A stretch of 64,000 nucleotides of DNA, taken from assembly GCA_037783415.1 (NCBI GenBank), contig JAZGTN010000196.1, positions 930,001 through 994,000 on the forward strand, read 5' to 3'. The stretch is from Leptasterias polaris (Eukaryota; Echinodermata; Asteroidea; Forcipulatida; Asteriidae). This document shows, one piece after another, positions 47,777-60,344 of this stretch. The stretch's first letter is position 1; every line of letters begins with the position of its first letter. The notes below the pieces were generated by a model. That model did not search any database, was not told the origin of the DNA, and saw nothing but the letters and a program-made list of their open reading frames with translations. The translations under genes were made by a program, and so were the position numbers.

Positions 47777-50094
47777 GCTGGATCCTGTCGGATGTACATG
47801 TACCTTTGACTTCGCATTAATTTACACGGCGGAGATTCGTAGTTTACACATACATGTACAAACATTATGCACACACAGCATGCAAACGATCGAACAGCTA
47901 CTGGTGTTGCTGACAAACTACGTCACTTTTTAGCAGACCAATCATAACACAGAAGTGGAAAGCTACGTCACTGCACGTTTATCCAATAAAATCATTGTAT
48001 CAAATTAAATCATTGCGCCTGCAAAACCAGTGCCTGTCTTTACTCTGCGGATAAAGACAGGGGACCAGTCTTACATTACGAATCATACAGCATGTGATGT
48101 AGGTGCCAGATATCACGTTTGGCCGATCCAAGTACGAGTTAGAACTGCGAACATTCAATGACTGTTTGTTGACTTATTTCTAGACGGCAGCAGTGTGTGC
48201 TTGCTATGACAGCTATCTTATCAACATGAGTACATCATAATACAGTCAACTGCAATTTTACTTTTTCCAGAGCTTTATTCCTCTGTTCTTTGCATTAACG
48301 TACGTATACGGAAAGCAGATGGAGAAAACAAACCTACAATTTGCTTAATGTATTAATTATTATGATTGGCCGAGCAGCGCGTAAGGCAATGCCGAATTGC
48401 GACCAAAGCTAATAGTATAGTTATCAATAATTAACAAATGAAAGGTAAACAAAATGTTAAAAGTTTACAACAGTTACCCCACCGAATGTTTACAATACAG
48501 TGCGCCCTCTACCGTATACCTGGGAGAGGCCATTTTCCCCAAATGGCAATATTTGAGCTAAACTAAAACTATTGTGAAAAGCAATTTCCCTTGCATTCTT
48601 GCAAGGATGATGAATCCTCTACAAAAAACATATGGGAGTTTCAATTTCCACAAATCGTTACAACTTTTTCTCCACAATCTCTGTAATTGATAATCCACTG
48701 TTGACACTTTGGCAAGCTATTCGGTTTCATCTTTGTTTTGTAGGGTCACTTCCTTGACAAAAAAATCACTACTGTGAGGATTAAAATATTGAGATTTTTC
48801 CTTGTTTCATACAAGAGGGTGTTGAAGGTCAACCTTTTCGATTTTGATGTGAGTCAATATTTTGGAACCTTTTTTCATCTCTTTCAATTTTAGTTTTTGA
48901 AGTCAACTGTAGCAAATGCCACTCTGTGCACCTTTCAAGTTCATCCCCTGTTGTTCCACGCAGTCTTTGTAAAATAGTTAAAAAACCAAAATAGCGTAAT
49001 TCACATCTCTCATGCTCACAAAAATTTCTCAACTGAAGACAAATGTTTGGTGTTGTAAATTTGTCAGTTCTCAGAACAGTTTGACACTTAAATGCACAAA
49101 CTGAAATCTGATGGAGGCTGATCTAAGCTCATGATGTTGAGTATATAAAGCCCGAGTCATAGTTTGTTTACTTGTAATTGTATGTGTACGCTAAAAAATC
49201 AGTACAAATGTTACCAAAAAAATAACAATGAAACTGGTACAACACAGCAGGGGCTTGCATAAAAACTGCAGTTAGTTAGGCTTGACATTGACGGCGCCAG
49301 AACAAGGGTAACATTTGGGGGGCATAAGGGTTACACCAATTTTTCTAAGGGCCACTGCTCCTGGCCAATTAAAACTGTACTTTGTGTTTGCATTTCTATT
49401 ACACAAGCCTTTTTAAAATGCCAGTGCTCTTGTTATTGCATAGTTTACTATTTTTTTTAAAGACAATCTGACGTGAGTGTAAAATCAAATACACTGTCTG
49501 CGTGTAAATGGAAAAGTTTTAAAAACATTGAAATCATCACAGAAGTATATAAAATGTAACATTGTACTTTGGTAATTTTCAATCTCAAAAGTCCACATTT
49601 CAAATGGGGGCACAGACTATCCCCCCCCCTCTCCCTAGCTACACCATTGGATCTTGGCTACGTTATATAAATCAAGGAGGACTGTAGATAGTGACAAATG
49701 GTTTAGGTATATAGTTAGGCCCATACGTTAGTAACATTGTTGAAACACCAAAAGTTATACAAAATTGGAAATAGAAAAAGAACAAGCTGTTGCAAATGCA
49801 AACTGCTTACCAACCAAACGAAAGGTCATGTGAAATGCAACAACAAAATCATTAGTGGCCTGCTGTTTTGACCCTAGCACTAGTACTACAGTACTTAGTA
49901 GCAAAGTCTTTCTCAAAGGCTAAATGAACACACAAGAACACGAATGCAAGTGTATTACACATGCAAACAGATGAGATAGGCCAAATACAATTACTACTCT
50001 AGTGTAGTGTAAAACACATAATTAAACACTAAACAGGTATTCAGTTCAAGTGTAAACACACACACACAGTCCACAGATTAAAGTGTAACAGAAG
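47777..50094. other. Gene-free stretch
   Basis: AT-rich, no ORF with recognisable motifs and no splice-bounded exon that I can support. Confidence 0.4.
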
Positions 50095-51177
50095 CTTGTT
50101 ACACTTGTAACCTTGTTGTGTGTGCTGTGTTGTGTTGTCATTTAGCCTTCGAGAAAGACACTGCTAATTCTATGGTCGAAACTAGACCCAGTAACTGGAG
50201 CGCTGTATCCTCCCCTGTCCGGTTTTCGATGTAGTATGCCTTTTTCTTTGAATTGAAAAAAAATAAAAATATTCCATAATCAACTGATGCCCTAATTACC
50301 TTCCTTTGTTTATAAGAAATATGCAAACATATATTAAAACGTGATGGACATTGAAACTTTCACACCACGCACCGATCTTCGATGACTTCAATAGCGTCCC
50401 ATTTGTTTTGAGTTTGACCTGTTTTCGATGCAAACAAGAAAGTATGGTGTCCGGGTGAAGCCATACGTGGAAGAAACATCTGCAGTGACTACAAGTGTTC
50501 TGTGAGACTTTGTGTATGACTCTATAGCCAGCAGTTTTCTTCATTTTATTCAACATATTTTTTATTCAGTTTTAAAAATAACCATGGTATTTTTCAAAAA
50601 CTTTATAAAAAAATATAAAAAAATAAAAATAAAATGTAAATAATTCTTGGCTTTCAAATCTTATTTTTATTTAGTTTTGTGCCTTTTTATGTTTCTTAAC
50701 ATTTATAATAAAGCATATAAATAAACAGTGATAATCGAATCACAAAGCTGATGTTTAAATTTTAATATTAATAAAATAATAACAACAAAAAATTATCCAG
50801 ACTATTAGAAAATGATATAAGGCACGTGGCTTCTTTAAGCCTCTGTATTTTTTTTCCCCCAGAATGCTCAGCAGAATGTTCAGTCACATGATTTGATCAT
50901 CGTGAATTGTGAATTGAAAAAGTGTTTGATGAAACTTTTTCGGTGGGGAAATTTTTTTTTATGGCCCCGACAGTATGACATATTTTTGTACCTTGCAGAA
51001 ATGCCTAAAATACCACAACTTTTTGCATTTACAAGTGCAACTAACCAGTGGAGCCTTACATGTTTCTAAGTTTTGGTCAAATGAGAGGAGACTCTTTGCT
51101 TGGCAAGTCAAACCAAAAAAATTGTATCTAGGGACTGTTTACATCGCACGCAGAGAGGTAAAAGATTTGCCTCGATT

Positions 51178-51310
51178 TCAGGGACGCCCTGAATACATTA
51201 TACAGGGCGTCCTACGATACTCCTTTTATTTTAATTATGGCATCATCGGTCGTATTAGCTAATACGACCGATGATGCCAACATTTTTTTTTTAAGGAGTA
51301 CAGCGCCCCA
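51178..51310. other. Nested palindromes / fold-back DNA
   Basis: A 42-bp perfect palindrome at 51238-51279 (centre AGCT, arms GGCATCATCGGTCGTATT). Outside it, TACTCCTT (left) pairs with AAGGAGTA (right). To the left is a second hairpin, GGACGCCCTG and CAGGGCGTCC with an 11-nt loop (51182-51212). It may be a small fold-back transposon; class unknown. Confidence 0.75.
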
Positions 51311-52029
51311 GTTACTGGGTCTAGGTCGAAACGTCAGGCCATTAACTCTCTTTTTTGGCACAAAATTATCAAAAAAGACAAAATAACACTGGCCTAATAA
51401 CAGTCGTGTTCCTCGCCCCGCACTAAACAATAAACGCAGTTAATATCATTAGGCGCCAGACTAATCTTAACCATGTTGATGTTTGTGAGTGAAGTAGTTG
51501 TCAAACTCAAACCACAGAGTAAGACAGAAAAGTGGCATTCCTGAAGGTGTTTGAGGCTACTATGTTGCATATTTTTTAACATAATTGTATTTCTTAGTAC
51601 TCACGAGAATATTTTGACAAAAACAGCAGACTATGGAGAGCTAGTTTCGAAGGTGAAGTCCTGCCGTGGGGTTTCAAGACGTCGCACACCAGTCCCCATT
51701 CAATAAATGCAGTGTACTGTTTGGGTGACTTTCGGATACCTTTGCACGCGTACACATCGCGACGGTGGTCCGTTTGCGAAACGCGTCCAATCCAGAACAA
51801 TTTTACACAGTGGTAAATTGACGGATTCCGAAAATGCTAGGATCGTCATTTGGGCAAAAAGTTGAAGTGATGTAATTTTGTCGTCTGTATTTTAGCTCGG
51901 AAAAAAGCTTTAAAAAACACCATTCCGGTGATGGGAAAAATTGCCACCATGCGGATTTGTATACTTAGTGTTTCAGGAGTAGTCCCTGAAAATTGGGGGA
52001 ACTTTTTCTTCCATAAACCCACTGACTCA

Positions 52030-52125
52030 TATTATAACATAACATGGAGGAAGAAATAGATGTTCTTTTGATCCTCCACTCGTTCGAACTCCTTCTATTT
52101 CTTCCTCCATACACATAATAATTAT
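52030..52125. repeat. Short fold-back with ATGGAGGAAGAAATAGA arms
   Basis: ATGGAGGAAGAAATAGA and its exact inverse TCTATTTCTTCCTCCAT, about 30 nt apart, with AT-rich flanks (ATTATAA / TTATAA) that also pair in part. Confidence 0.7.
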
Positions 52126-52721
52126 AAGCAGCTGCTTAGGGTCGACTTCGAGGCTGAAAAACCTCACTTGCATTCGCAACTCAGAAGATCTGGACTTTTG
52201 AAGTAATTGTTTGTCATCCGATCGAAAGATCTTTTATGAAGTCTAATTTTACGAATTGTTCAAGAGAATAGTATAGTTCACAAAATTTAATTAGTCATAT
52301 TTACTAACATATAATTTGTATTTTGCGAAATATTTCATTAGTCTTTCACGAATATAGCCTATATAGGCATATATGGCTCGAGTGGCATTAATAGGCCATA
52401 TATGGAGTGGCATTAATAGGCCGGCCTATATGCTGTATGATGATGTCATGTGCTATGAATAAACCACTTTCAGTGAATGCTACAACTAGAGTCCTGCTGT
52501 CTTTAGAACAGGCCTATTCGTAAATGTTAGGCCTAATCGACACTTCAGCAATAAATTATAAAGAAAAAAAAACTGGTTTAAAAAAAATATATACATGTAC
52601 CCTAGGCCTACAATATTTTTACAAAGTAAAAGTTAGTGTGACAGTTTAGTGTGACAGTTTTTAAATAAGTCAAAATATGGGTAGGGTCGGATCGTTTGGT
52701 TTTTGTCAAAAAATGCCTTAA

Positions 52722-53071
52722 AGGTATTATACAGGATCGGTAGAGCTGACAAAATAATCACAGAGTGTTCATGTTTTGTGTAGTCAACCACATACATGAA
52801 ATAACAAACCTGTGAATTGAGCTCAATTGGTCATCGAGGTCACGAGAAAATAGTGAAAAGAGACCTTATGTGTTTTCTGTTTTTCAAACATCGAGTTTAT
52901 TATCGCGCGCGATAAAAACTATTGTTTTACTCATTTCTCAGAAACAATAGCATTTTATGCAGAAATATTTTAAGGAACCCTTTCTACCATTAATTACTTT
53001 AAATCATGTAAGTTATGTGTGAATCTGTGAACATTTGTGTTTTTCGATCTTACCAATAGTGTACAGGGCCT
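52722..53071 (-). mobile_element. TTAA-flanked MITE (inverted copy of 13256-13610)
   Basis: TTAA at 52718-52721 and 53072-53075. The inverse of the sequence matches 13256-13610 almost throughout, including the TTATCGCGCGCGATAA palindrome at the centre. Confidence 0.85.
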
Positions 53072-53334
53072 TTAAGCTTATTTTTAGACAAATTATAAAG
53101 AAAGATAGGCCCTACAATAAATGTCACATGTTTGAGTGCACAGTCTATTTGCTGAGAAAACGGCAAAAAGGTGTCACTGTATTTTCACACGTATAACGCC
53201 TGTCCTCACACGTGACAGCGGGTACCAACCGCATCTCTGGCTGCAGCATTCAAGAACGGACACAAACCCTCAGAAATCTAAGAAACGATTCCTGCATAAA
53301 TTTTCTCAGAGCAAGTCCGCCCATTCTTAACTAA

Positions 53335-53511
53335 AATATAACCGCTATTGTGATGACCAAAATCCAATCAGGGTTAGTGTCGTGATGAAGCAAATAATCC
53401 ATCTTCTTTTCCAATGAGTTCTTGGGCGTTCCATACTCTGTTACTTTGCCATTTTCCAGAACTAGAACCCCTGGGGGTTCATTATGGTTGTGATCCAATG
53501 CTGCAGAGAGA
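53335..53511 (-). pseudogene. Possible ABC-transporter C-terminal exon fragment
   Basis: After a strong acceptor (CTCTCTCTGCAG) the minus strand reads GVLVLENGKVTEYGTPKNSL, then EKKMDYLLHHD and a stop after 17 more residues. VLVLxxGKVxEYxxPxxLL is the segment after the H-loop in ABCC-type transporters. The upstream H-loop Asp/His region is absent and no other exon is found nearby, so it may be a lone exon, a gene fragment or chance similarity. Confidence 0.3.
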
Positions 53512-53599
53512 GAAAGATACACACAAATTAAGAACTGAATCATATAAATCAAATCTAATGGATTCACAAAGTTAGAATTTGTAAAGCAAAAGTACTTGT

Positions 53600-55930
53600 A
53601 TCAAGTGTTGAAGAAGTGTAGGCTGACCTGTGAAAAGAACCTGGACCCAATGCTTACCACAGAATCCACGCTTACTGTGACCAAGGCCCAATTAGTCATG
53701 TAAGTATACAAATTTGCCAAGCAAAACAAAAATTCATGCTTAGCAGAAACAGGTTACCAGCCAAAATTCCATAAAGTCCCCATTGTTTCAACCGGTACCC
53801 CACTCATTTTTTGATTCGCAAAAGATTTTGCTAAGCAGTATTTTCTGTTAAACAGCTTTTTGAAATTTGCCCTTTGCACTATATGGACTGTTCAACTTTG
53901 AACCCAGAAACAAGTATTATTTAGCAACCCTCTGGGCTTGGATTAAATTAAAGAATGCTTATTATAATCATGGTGCACCCGAAAAATCACTTAGAGCACA
54001 GGTAAAAACAAAAAATGATGTTCTCGCATGTAGTTCAAAGCTTGCTTATAATGCTTCATTAAAGGTCACACACGAGGGTATAATTATATGTTTGACTGTA
54101 AAAAATAAGGGAGCTAAATAACAAAGATACTGTACACACATTTAAATCAATCCATATAGTTTTGTAAACATTAACCTTGCATTTATTCTTCAGTTTTCAA
54201 TTTATTATTTCTTTCTATATTTGTCAAAAAATGTTGTTCTAATGACAAGTTATTCATTTGTGTTTATCCTATTGTAACATTGTATTTCTTTGTGTACTGT
54301 TTACGGACGCAGTTCACTGTTTATTTGTTTGTTTTTGGGTCACTGTTTTTGAACATAATATGATGATGTAAAAGCATTGCTTAACTGTCAATATAATGCT
54401 TGCCCAGTAGCAAAAACAGTTCACTCATAGCGATGGTCAGTACTGAGAGTGCAATCAGCGAAGCAATCCGATACAACACGATGAAGAATCTTATCCTGTT
54501 TTAACGGAACACAAAATAAACGAGTAAAATAAAGTTAGACGTCAGGGAACCAAATTATTTTTTTTTAAATTTATTTACGTCATCAATAAATAATTATACG
54601 GTAACCAACTCAAGTGGTAGTGTTATATGAAAACGTCTATTAAAGTTTGAACAGTGCAAAAAAACTAACACAGAGAACAAAAGCTACAGAGAAGTGAAAT
54701 AAATTAGGAGCTAAACGGACCACGGAACTACAAGCAGTCAGAATATCAGTAAAAACCATGGTAGAAATTGAACAAGATGATGAGTAAATTGCATTGAAAT
54801 AACGACTCTCAATCGGACGAGAATTAAGCTATACACAGGAAACGTACAAGTAAGGCATCAAAAGGTTGATACTTAATTTTATAAACCAACCAACACTTCC
54901 CCCAATTATTAATGTTTTACATCTAAAGGGGCTGTTGCTGACAGTAGCAAGGAAAACGCACTGTTTACAGGAATCAAAAACACATTTGTGAGATTATCCC
55001 AGGCTGCAGTAAACCGCAGTACTTTTGACAATGTGGGTGGGGCGCTTGTGAACCAAGTTTACATGATGCAAAACAAAAACGAACTGCTTTTTTGTTAATT
55101 CTATTAATTAATCTTAACACAGCGAAAGAAAGATAACTTGTTCCTTCGTGCCGGTGTGGCAGGAAATGTTTGTCCCCCGTATGGGGAACTGTGTACAAAC
55201 TTCTTCTGATAGCGCCTTCCTTTGAATCCTCCTCCTCCAGCCCACTGTTATAATATCCATTATGGAGACAAAATCTCGGGGGGGGGGGGGGGGGGGGGGC
55301 AGATTTTCAGCCTTAGATTTCAATGGTCTTTCTCAAGATCCTCCCTGTTCCCATAATTGCCGATTTCTGAAACAGATCTACCCAATGTAAATGGTGCCAA
55401 GTGCTCCAACCACCACAGAAACTACTTTCACTTTTACCTGCAAAATCTAGCAAAGTTCCCTGGCCAAGTATATTGGTACTTTTGAATCTTTTTACATCCT
55501 TCAAAGCTAGCATTGAACAGTAACATGATTTTTTTTTTTTACGAGAATGCTATTTAAACTTGTTTAAACACAGTGTTTGTTTGTCATTTAATATACTTTT
55601 GATGTATTTACACTTCTGGGTTTTTTTCTTCTTCATAATATCTATTCAATAATAAGGCCCCGACCTCAAGGTTTTGAAAAAGTATGAAACACTCCCGTTG
55701 GCGGTGCATGTAATGGTGACGTCATGTTTGGGAGAACTTCGCATGAACAATTATAAGAACACCGTTGTTTGTGGGTTGGGATTTGATACCTAATTCGTTT
55801 TTACAAGGTCTCTTTGATGCTGGAATAATTATCAGCATTCTGTGCCGTTGGTGGGTGGTCGGTGAATGAATCCGAACTTGCCGAGGCAAAATTTCCTTTA
55901 TCCTTCGACAAAACACGGTATTATTTACAA
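53600..55930. other. Stretch with no supported gene
   Basis: Contains AAGCA-rich repeat pieces (53690-53860, TGCTTAGCAGAAACAGG, related to 19910-20060), a run of about 20 G at 55279-55298, and short ORFs without recognisable motifs. Confidence 0.4.
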
Positions 55931-55944
55931 TGCACAGGTGTTAC

Positions 55945-56108
55945 GGAAACCAGTCAACTCGCCCCCAGCAAAGTCGCCCACTACAAAGTCGCCCCTCACT
56001 TACAAAGTCGCCCCCAGCAAAGTCGCCCCTCACTTACAAAGTCGCCCCTGTCAAAGTCGCCCCCAGACAGAGTCGCCCACCAACAAAGTCGCCCCCTAAC
56101 AAAGTCAA
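55945..56108. repeat. MULE left terminal repeat array
   Basis: Units AAAGTCGCCC spaced by ACTAC, CTCACTTAC, CCAGC or CTGTC. The first part mirrors the right end unit by unit (ACTAC, CTCACTTAC, CTGTC order). Extra CCAGC/CTCACTTAC units show local duplication on this side. Confidence 0.9.
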
Positions 56109-56805
56109 TTAGAACTTTATTTAAAAACAAATAAATAACCACCATAACTTTTAATAAATTCGCGAATAAAATTTAGTTCTTTATTATGTAAGCACAAGTA
56201 AATAAAACAAGGGGGGAAATTATCAAGTAAATAACCATAACCTTATAATGTTGAGAATTAACGGGAATAAACATATGCAAAATCAAATTAGTTACGGCCG
56301 ATGAGTGTCCCAGAAAAGACGCCGCGGTATTTCATTTATCAAGTAGCCCATAATGTTTTCAATCACCATTGCACACAAATTTGCTTCAACATGGAGGGGA
56401 AAAAAATTAAACAAATTGGGTTTGAAGTTTACATCAACATAAAACAAATAAATAAAATGCAACTAAAAACAACCCATCAGTTACACGGAAATAACAAATA
56501 TTTTAAAAAGTTTGAAGTTGGAAAAAGTAGGCCTAGTATTTTCAAATATAAAAAAAAAGTTTTGAAGTAAAAAAATAATTTAGAACTTTATATAACCACA
56601 ATAACTTTCAATAAATCCGCGAATGCTTTGTCTTTTCGAGAAATGTCTTTTTGTCGAAATAGATAACTAATTTGCTAGTTTCTTTTTTTACTTTGAATTG
56701 GCCTTCTAATTATGTAAATCTGAATCAAACATGTGATTTTCATACAATTCAGACAATTTTCTGAATTAAATTAAGCATAGGCCAACCATTGCACAAAAAT
56801 CTGCT

Positions 56806-57064
56806 TCAACTTGGAGGGAAATCGTGATCCGCTTTCGAAAAATCTAAGTTCACGCCTCGATCGTCATGGTGCATTGCCAAAAAGGGCGGCACAACCACGT
56901 AACAGCTTCTTGGCACCGATTTCGCCATCTGCGTGTAAGTGTCCCACAGTTTAAAAATACGTGCCTGGTTGAGCGTGGTAGCACGTCGCTGGCGCTTCGT
57001 AAGCCTCTTCTCACTTATCAGTCGGACCTGCATGTTAACCATCTGGGCTTCCTCGTGGAGCAAC
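56806..57064 (-). pseudogene. MULE transposase C-terminal exon
   Basis: Encodes LLHEEAQMVNMQVRLISEKR followed by LTKRQRRATTLNQARIFKLW, then a divergent tail to a stop near 56806. LLHxEA...QRR...RIxxLWxxY is the MULE C-terminal pattern. It is parted from the upstream exons by the nested element 57134-59715. The small exon expected after VEG was not found. Confidence 0.7.
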
Positions 57065-57133
57065 CTGATAAGGAATAGTCCAGGAGAACAGAACATGAAC
57101 CGTGACATGGAGTACAACTTTTAAGAAATTGAG

Positions 57134-59715
57134 GCATGCCCAGCTGGCAGGGTTGAGCATTTTTTGTTATTTGCAAAATTTCACATTTCCATTAGTTTGT
57201 ATGGTAAAGCTCATCAGAATGTCATTTATTTGATAACGACAGAACCCTTTTATCACAATTCTGTCTCAATAAGTTTTAGGTCAGTGTACTAACCAAATAT
57301 TGTATGTAGAGATTTCAGACATGTTGTATAACAATATTAGTGAACTACTTCTGCTCACCTTGGTGAAACTATGTAATCAACAGCTTACGTTTTGCTGATC
57401 TAACCATTGACCTGGTGCCACCTGCACATTTTGCAACATTTCCATACATTTATAACATATGTACAATATACAAAGAGTTCAATACGAGCTTCACTAAACT
57501 GTTCACTATGAACGACCTGCTTCTTGCCATCAAAGCAATGAAAAACAACAAAGCTGCTGGACTTGATGACTTCCTCTGCGAGCAGATCAAACACCTCGGA
57601 CCAGGTGCCCTCAAGTGGCTCCTCAACATGTTCAACAAATGCCCGAGCACTAACAATATACCAAAGCTATGGAGGAAAGCCAAAGTTGTTGCCCTGCTGA
57701 AGCCTGGATATGACCCAGCCAGTCCAAAGAGCTACAGACCTATATCCCTACTGTGCCATAAAGCTATTCGAGCGGCTTATCCTCAACCGCGTCGCCCCTT
57801 TCGTGGATGAACATCTTATTCCGGAACAAGCAGGGTTTAGGCCAGGAAAGTCATGCACTGACCAACTCCTAAACCTTACCCAGTTCATTGAGGATGGCTA
57901 TGAGGGTAAGCTAATCACCGGAGCCGCTTTCGTTTACCACTCTGTTGCCTATACGACACCGTGAACCACAGAATCCTCATCAAGAAGATCTTTGAGCTGA
58001 CAAAGGATGTAAGACTGACTGGACTCATCCAGACATTGCTGTCCAACCGGCAATTTTTTGTGGTCCTCAACGGCAATCGCAGCAGATGGCGCAGACAGAA
58101 AAATTGCCTCCCATACACAAGGAAGTGTGCTTGCATCACTTCTCTTTAACGTGTACACGAACGACCAACCGATTCATCTAAACACCAGGAGCTTCCTCTA
58201 CGCTGATGATCTCTGCATAGCTACCCAGAACCAGTCTTTCGTGAAGTTGGAAGAGTCCCTCAGTGATGCCCTGGCCGGACTCATCCCATCGACCAACCAC
58301 CTGAAAAAACTCAGATAAGTGCATTCTACCTCAAGAACAGGGATGCTAACCATCACCTAAGAATCAGATGGTATGGGAAAAGGCTGAAGCACACTCACAA
58401 CCCAGTATACCTATAGGCGTCACACTGGATCGCTCTCTTACCTACAAGAACCACATTGCCAACACAAAGGCAAAAGTTGGAGCCCGCAATAGCATTCTCA
58501 AGAAGCTAGCCAACTCCAACTGGGGGACTGATGCCAGAACAATCAGGACAACAGCCCTTGCGCTTTGCTTCTTTGCTGCGGAGTATGCATGATCACCAGT
58601 ATGGAGTAGATCGGCCCATGACCCAGCTCTTAATTCATCCTGCAGAGCAGTCACTGGTTGCCTTAGGCCAACTAAAGTTGAAGACCTCTACCTGATTTGC
58701 GGTATTGCCCCACCACACATCGGAAGGTTGGTCTTGTCACAGAAAGAAAAGGACAAACAAGAAAACAATCCACTCCACCCACTCTTCCAACAACAGCCAG
58801 TGGGCAAGCGGCTCAAATCCAGACACAGCTTTCTGACCGCTGTAGAGCCACATCAGCCCTCACAACCAAAGAATGACCTTGTGGTCCAACCACCTCCAGA
58901 CCACTCCACATAAACTCTCTCTCAGCCCAAAGGAATCCCTCGCATCCTGCTCCAATGAGACTTGGACTTTTTGGCTAAGGCTCAACCGCCTATTAAGAAC
59001 TGGTTACGGTTGTTGCAGAGTCCAAATGCAGAGGTGGGGGGTTCGGAGACGAACAAACAGCATGTGAATGCGGCCAGGAACAGACAATGGAACACCTGCT
59101 AGTCCGCGCACATCCTGCCAGAGCCATGCATCCACAAGATGACCTGGAAGCCATGAACTGCCATGCCAGAGCATGTGTGGTACAAATGTTGTTACCCTAC
59201 CCTCATCATACACGCCATAGATGATAAGCGGACATCACTTTCAACATAACAAACCATTTAATATAATGCCAATATGTAGACACATTGGGAAGGCATATGA
59301 CCCCTCACTGTAGCTTTCAGAACACTCTTTAACGTACGTGGAAACAAGCAGAATTGGTAAACTTACCTGTGATTGTATTTGCAACAGTAGAACGGTTGTG
59401 TTACCCGAACCTTGTTGTCATAAATGTCCACATGCTAGCATGACAGTTGCACTTCTTTGCACCCATTTGGCCTCTTTATGACCTTGCATGAAGGTCAAAG
59501 GTCATTATGTTTAGTATAATTAAAAAGAGACTGGCCCAGATATCAAATGAGGGGTAATTTTTTATGTGTTAAAAAAACTGCAAAAGTCCTGTATAGAAAG
59601 GTTACCCCTACTCCCTTAGTGATTGTATAACTTTTGTTATAGTTTGTGTTACAATGTAATATATTTTGTTGGGTTTTAGAAAAAATGCTCAACCCTGCAT
59701 GCCAGCTGGGCATGC
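57134..59715. mobile_element. TIR element nested in the MULE, carrying a LINE
   Basis: Inverted ends GCATGCCCAGCTGGCA...GGGTTGAGCATTTTTT (57134-57166 and 59681-59715); the right end has 4 extra bases (TGCA). The interior is mostly a LINE fragment. No transposase of its own. No clear target duplication. Confidence 0.75.
57420..59220 (+). pseudogene. Non-LTR retrotransposon (LINE) reverse transcriptase, dead
   Basis: RT motifs in order, over several frames: NDLLLAIKAMKNNKAAGLDD, KVVALLKPG, KSYRPISLL, then EQAGFRPGKSC, GAAFVYHSVAYTTP, VNHRIL, QGSVLASLLFNVYTND, and FLYADDL (YADD at 58199-58210). C-terminal parts include GVTLDRSLTYKNHI and a CECGxEQTMEHLL metal-binding-like motif. At least three frameshifts. 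The usual Asp residues in the first catalytic motif are Tyr and Thr here, so it cannot be active. 5'-truncated; clade not assigned. Confidence 0.88.
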
Positions 59716-60344
59716 ATCAGAATTGGTAACAAGACAACCTGAAGAACTTATTTCTGCAAAAAAATCTTAGTTGTACTCAATGTCACGCTTCACCTAAATT
59801 TGGGGGTTTGGCTCCTGGTGGACTAGAAGCACATATAAAATTATTCAGGTTGCATCTTCCGCCCGCCTTTGTGTTCAGTCTGTTGTGCCAACCTATAATA
59901 ATGAAACAAGACACGAAAATAAATAATATGAACGAGAGGACGTTTGGGCATAGACCAGTCTTCTCACTTGGTGTATCTGAACTTATGCACATAATAAACC
60001 TGTAAAAATTTGAACTCAATCGGTCGTCGAAGTTGCGAGAGAATAATGGAAGAAGAAAAATCATGTTAGTGAGAATTTGTTTATATTCGCCATGTTTGTT
60101 GGTCATTGTGACCGAGAGGTGTGGTGGGCAGATTTATTTGGGGTGACCGAAGGAGCCAATATGACGATTGCGTCATTAAAAGTGTGAGTGGTGGTGTGAG
60201 TGGTGGTGAGACCGCGGGGATATTTTTCAGATCCCCTTCATAGCAATAACATTTTTTCATGCCTTCTTAGCAATCATCAGTTGCGGGTGTGGTTGATTCT
60301 TAGGAAGTACGAACCGGGCTTGAGTCTGGAAAACCAAAACTAAC

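Noticed and set aside
50975..51262. 95-codon ORF
   Set aside because: Runs into the palindromic region and has no recognisable domain.
53867..54121. 84-codon plus-strand ORF
   Set aside because: No motif, no splice or promoter support; the flank is a dispersed AAGCA-rich repeat.
57400..57683. Minus-strand ORFs opposite the LINE
   Set aside because: Antisense shadows of the reverse transcriptase reading frame.
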